Source: Bradyrhizobium erythrophlei | GTDB lineage: Bacteria > Pseudomonadota > Alphaproteobacteria > Rhizobiales > Xanthobacteraceae | DNA: 64,000 nucleotides | Assembly (NCBI RefSeq): GCF_900142985.1 | Contig: NZ_LT670849.1 | Location: 5,410,501-5,474,500, forward strand | Reading direction: 5' to 3' | Shown: one piece after another, positions 60,947-64,000 of the stretch | Layout of the letters: each line of letters starts with the position of its first letter | How positions within the stretch are numbered: position 1 is the first letter of the stretch | Notes under the pieces: generated by a model | Seen by the model: the letters and a program-made list of their open reading frames with translations, nothing else | Database searches by the model: none | Told to the model about the DNA's origin: nothing | Translations under genes and position numbers: made by a program

Positions 60947-62023
60947 ATGGCTGATGAGGATGATGGCGGCGAACGCTCAGAAGACCCCACGCAAAAACGT
61001 CTGGACGATGCATTAGAACGCGGCGACGTCGCCAAGAGCCAGGAGGTCAACACCTGGTTCATGATTGCCGGCGCCACCCTTGTTCTTTCGACCTTTGCCG
61101 GCTCGATCGGCGGCATCCAGACGCCGCTGAAGAACGTCATCGCCAATTCCTGGATGCTCCGCACCGATGGTCCAGCTCTTTTGCAACTGGCGCAACATCT
61201 CGAATATGCGGTGTTTGCCGCCATCGGCGTGCCGCTGTTGATGCTCGTGATCGCGGCGATCGCCGGCAACATGCTGCAACACCGCCTCGTATGGTCGGGC
61301 GAATCGCTCAAACCCAAACTCTCCAAGATTTCGCCGATGGAAGGCGCCAAGCGCGTCTTCGGCAAACAGGCGGTGGCCAATTTCGCCAAGGGCCTGTTCA
61401 AGGTCATCGCGTTAGGGGCGGTCATGACCGCGGTCCTGTGGCCGGAGCGGCACCGCCTCGAATCGATGCTGCGGTCCGATCCGATGTCGCTGTTCGGCGT
61501 GATCGTCGGTCTGACGGTGCACCTGATGGGCGCGGTGGTCGCCTTGCTCGCGGTGGTCGCGATCGCCGACTATTTCTTCCAGTACCGGCAATGGTACGAG
61601 CGGCAGAAGATGTCGCTGCGGGAGATGAAGGAGGAATTCAAGCAGTCCGAAGGCGATCCGCACATCAAGGGCCGCATCCGCCAGTTGCGGCAGGCGCGCA
61701 TGAAGAAGCGCATGATGGCAGCAGTCCCCAAGGCCTCGGTCATCATCACCAACCCGACCCACTATTCGATCGCCCTGTCCTACGAGCGCGGCATGCAGGC
61801 GCCGGTATGCGTCGCCAAGGGTGTCGACCTGATCGCGCTCAAGATCAGGGAGATCGCGGGCAAGCACAGCATTCCGATCGTCGAGAACGTGCCGCTGGCG
61901 CGCGCACTCTACGCCACGGTCGAAATCGACGAGGAAATTCCGGTCGAGCACTATCACGCGGTCGCCGAGATCATCGGCTACGTCATGGGCCTCAAGCGGG
62001 GAGCGTCCGCCCGGCGGACGTGA
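60947..62023 (+). CDS. flhB: Flagellar export switch protein FlhB
   Basis: A 358-aa protein. The N-terminal DGGERSEDPTQKRLDDALERGDVAKSQE is followed by four membrane helices and the cytoplasmic domain. The autocleavage motif NPTH is at N269-H272 (IITNPTHYSIAL). Cleavage switches export from rod/hook to filament substrates. The last gene of the flgB series. Confidence 0.97.
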   Translation: MADEDDGGERSEDPTQKRLDDALERGDVAKSQEVNTWFMIAGATLVLSTFAGSIGGIQTPLKNVIANSWMLRTDGPALLQLAQHLEYAVFAAIGVPLLMLVIAAIAGNMLQHRLVWSGESLKPKLSKISPMEGAKRVFGKQAVANFAKGLFKVIALGAVMTAVLWPERHRLESMLRSDPMSLFGVIVGLTVHLMGAVVALLAVVAIADYFFQYRQWYERQKMSLREMKEEFKQSEGDPHIKGRIRQLRQARMKKRMMAAVPKASVIITNPTHYSIALSYERGMQAPVCVAKGVDLIALKIREIAGKHSIPIVENVPLARALYATVEIDEEIPVEHYHAVAEIIGYVMGLKRGASARRT

Positions 62024-62146
62024 TGCGGTCCAGGGGGTTCCCGGTTGCCCCGGGCCAGGATCAACAGTCCGCTTAATAACTTGCGGATGGACTTGCGCTC
62101 ATGGGTGCAATTCAGGCACTTCTGTGGCCAGCAAGCTAACGGTTCT

Positions 62147-62221
62147 CGTGCGGTTTCGGATTTGACATTCGCTGTGGAAGACTCGCGGAGCCACTGGAGC
62201 GAATGTCAAATCGACCGCACG
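62147..62221. repeat. Single-hairpin member of the palindromic repeat family, copy 5
   Basis: Outer arms CGTGCGGT / ACCGCACG and inner arms GGATTTGACATTCGC / GCGAATGTCAAATC, with a TTC bulge on the left. The inner arms equal those of copies 2 and 3 but the outer arms are completely different and still pair. It lies between flhB and the cckA start. Confidence 0.8.
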
Positions 62222-62292
62222 AACGAATCTAGTGAATCTAGCGTAAAAATAAGCGCGTCCCACCCGTGTCGACAGGCTACTCTCCTTAACTG

Positions 62293-64000
62293 ATGACCGC
62301 CGAACCTGACCACCATCCGCCGCTACCTCCGGCCGCCGCCCATGAGCCGGTACGCCGCGGCGGCAGCATCCTGCTGGTGCTCCTGGTGGCGGGCGCCATC
62401 GTGGCTTGCGCGGTCGCGCTGACCACGATCGGCCGCGCGCAGGCCCAGCCTTATATTCTCGGCCTGCTGGCGCTGCTCGCCATGGTCGGCCTGTTCAACC
62501 TGTTTGCCTTTGCCGCCGGCATCGTCCGATTTACCGACCGTTCGATCGATGACCCCGTCGTTCGCCGCATCGCCGATCTCGCCTATGACGGAATTGCCGT
62601 CACCGATCCCTCCGGCCACGTCGTTTATTCCAATGCCGCCTACCTGGCGTTGACCGGGGCGGCGACGCCGCAGGACGTTCGGCCGGTCGAGCGGGTATTC
62701 ATCGGCAATCCCGATGTGTCGGAGGCGGTGTTTCGCCTGCTCAAGGCCGCGCGCGAGGGCAAGCGCCAGCAGGAAGAAGTCCGTCTCGCCGGCACCGACA
62801 GCGTCCACGGCCGGTGGCTTCGGATGCGGGTGCGTCCGCTCGGCCAGAGCAAGCGCGAGGCCAAATACGCGGTGTGGTCGATCGCCGACATCACCCGCGA
62901 CCGCGAGCGGCAGGAGGACGTGTTCCAGGAATTGCAGCACGCGATCGAATATCTCGATCACGCGCCATGCGGCTTCTTCTCGGTCAACCCCGCCGGCGAG
63001 ATCGCCTATGTCAATGCGACGCTCGCCAACTGGCTCGATTACGATCTCGCCGAGATCGGCTCGGGCGGGCTGAAGCTGACCGACATCGTGTCCGGCGATG
63101 GCGCCGCACTTCTGACCTCGATTGCGCCCGTACCTGGCGAGGTCACGACCGAAGTCTTCGACATCGACCTGCGCATGCGCACCGGCAAGACCATGCCGGC
63201 CCGGCTCTATCACAAGCTTGCCTTCGGCGCCGACGGTGCGCCCGGCGCCTCGCGCACGCTGGTGATCAGCCGCGCGCGCGACGAACGCGCCGACCCGCAG
63301 CGCGCCGCTGAAGTGCGCTTCATGCGCTTCTTCGACCATACGCCGATGGCGATCGCGACGGTCGATCGCTCCGGCGCCGTCGTCCGCGCCAATGCGCGCT
63401 TTGCCAAGCTGGCGCAGGGGCTGGCTCCCGACGGCTCCGCGGCCAAATCGATTTTCAGCGCGGTCAATGCGCGCGACCGCAACCTGCTGGTCGCGGCCAT
63501 CACGCAAGCCTCGCAGGGGCAGGGCGACATCGCGCCGGTGGAAGTGATGCTCGGCGGCGCCAAGGAGCGCTGGGGACAGTTCTTCGTCACGTCTGTCGAG
63601 GAGGAAGAGCGCGAGGCGGAAGCCGCCATCGTCTACATGCTGGAGACCACCGAGCGCCGCGCGCTGGAGAACCAGATCAACCAGTCGCAGAAGATGGACA
63701 TGGTCGGCCAGCTCGCCGGCGGCATCGCGCACGACTTCAACAACGTGCTCTCTGCGATCATGATGGCGAACGACTTCCTGCTGAACGCGCACAAGCCGAC
63801 CGATCCGTCGTTCCAGGACATCATGCAGATCAAGCAGAACGCGACGCGGGCGGCGACGCTGGTGCGCCAGTTGCTCGCGTTCTCGCGCAAGCAGACGCTG
63901 CGGCCGCAGGTGCTCGATCTCGGCGATGCGCTGTCGGACCTCACCATGCTGCTGCGGCGGCTGATCGGCGAGAAGGTCAAGTTCGATCCGGTGCACGGCC
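62293..64000 (+). CDS. cckA: Hybrid histidine kinase CckA, 5' part (cut by right edge)
   Basis: The frame stays open from 62293 to the window end (569 codons). After an N-terminal Pro-rich stretch there are two membrane helices (SILLVLLVAGAIVACAVALTTI and YILGLLALLAMVGLFNLFAFAAGIV), then PAS-type domains (YDGIAVTDPSGHVVYSNAAYL, DHAPCGFFSVNPAGEIAYVN and a third at DHTPMAIATVDRSG). The phosphorylated histidine is H480 in GGIAHDFNNVLSAIM. CckA passes phosphate through ChpT to CtrA and CpdR. The ATG has no strong ribosome binding site. The ATPase and receiver domains lie outside the window. Confidence 0.92.
   Translation, partial: MTAEPDHHPPLPPAAAHEPVRRGGSILLVLLVAGAIVACAVALTTIGRAQAQPYILGLLALLAMVGLFNLFAFAAGIVRFTDRSIDDPVVRRIADLAYDGIAVTDPSGHVVYSNAAYLALTGAATPQDVRPVERVFIGNPDVSEAVFRLLKAAREGKRQQEEVRLAGTDSVHGRWLRMRVRPLGQSKREAKYAVWSIADITRDRERQEDVFQELQHAIEYLDHAPCGFFSVNPAGEIAYVNATLANWLDYDLAEIGSGGLKLTDIVSGDGAALLTSIAPVPGEVTTEVFDIDLRMRTGKTMPARLYHKLAFGADGAPGASRTLVISRARDERADPQRAAEVRFMRFFDHTPMAIATVDRSGAVVRANARFAKLAQGLAPDGSAAKSIFSAVNARDRNLLVAAITQASQGQGDIAPVEVMLGGAKERWGQFFVTSVEEEEREAEAAIVYMLETTERRALENQINQSQKMDMVGQLAGGIAHDFNNVLSAIMMANDFLLNAHKPTDPSFQDIMQIKQNATRAATLVRQLLAFSRKQTLRPQVLDLGDALSDLTMLLRRLIGEKVKFDPVHG

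Noticed and set aside
62323..63996. 557-aa minus-strand frame at the right edge
   Set aside because: Antisense to cckA, whose H-box (GGIAHDFNN) and PAS patterns are clear.
1..64000. CRISPR arrays, tRNA or rRNA genes, phage and insertion sequence genes
   Set aside because: No regularly spaced direct repeats, no cloverleaf-like sequence and no transposase or integrase motifs were seen by eye; no tool was run.

Overview
The window looks like a high-GC alphaproteobacterial chromosome, most likely Bradyrhizobium or a close relative in Nitrobacteraceae. The evidence is the set of lineage-typical flagellar genes (flbT, flaF, fliX, a DUF6468 gene, a motE-like gene), a cckA-type hybrid kinase right after flhB, a DUF1127 protein, and a DksA with only one Cys left at the zinc-finger positions. 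Species cannot be fixed from the sequence alone. No tRNA, rRNA, CRISPR array, insertion sequence or phage genes were seen.

Layout. 1-4.8 kb: housekeeping and stress genes (DUF1772, DUF1127, universal stress protein, SixA-like phosphatase, FAD oxidoreductase, MsrB). 4.9-10.7 kb: flgE-flgK-flgL behind a clear sigma-54 promoter. 10.8-13.7 kb: a PLP enzyme overlapping an ATP-grasp ligase. 13.7-21.1 kb: GlcG/HbpS protein, a FIST sensor with a GGDEF-EAL protein, a CocE-type hydrolase and an orphan solute-binding protein. 21.5-26.7 kb: a TPR-glycosyltransferase (FlmG-like), a GT-A-like protein, a second copy of the ATP-grasp ligase and a PLP decarboxylase. 26.7-36 kb: flbT, two flagellins, flaF, a FlaG-like gene, a second TPR-glycosyltransferase, flgN-like, flgJ-like, flgI and fliX. 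36-45.2 kb: HxlR regulator and reductase, dksA, a secreted c-haem protein, lpxD, an FkbH-like protein and a redoxin/2OG-Fe(II) oxygenase fusion. 45.5-62 kb: flgF-flgG-flgA-flgH on the minus strand, fliL-fliM-DUF6468-motE plus a 1266-aa AMIN/TPR-type protein, fliP-fliO, and flgB-flgC-fliE-fliQ-fliR-flhB. 62.3 kb to the right edge: 5' part of cckA.

How it works together. The promoters suggest a Caulobacter-like hierarchy. Perfect or near-perfect CtrA boxes (TTAA-N7-TTAA, often extended to TTAACCAT) precede flgB, fliX, the AMIN/TPR gene, flbT, the second flagellin and flaF. Sigma-54 sites of the form TGGCACG-N4-T(T/C)GC precede flgE, flgF and flgI. CckA, which feeds CtrA through ChpT, is encoded at the end of the same block.

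The two most interesting features are (1) two duplicated ATP-grasp ligase modules, each translationally coupled to a different upstream gene, each in a cluster with a PLP enzyme, placed among flagellar genes and sharing a promoter-like motif; and (2) a family of paired palindromic repeats (four two-hairpin copies plus one single hairpin and one relic) whose arms differ between copies but change together, with a constant 3-nt bulge and linker, usually sitting at gene ends.
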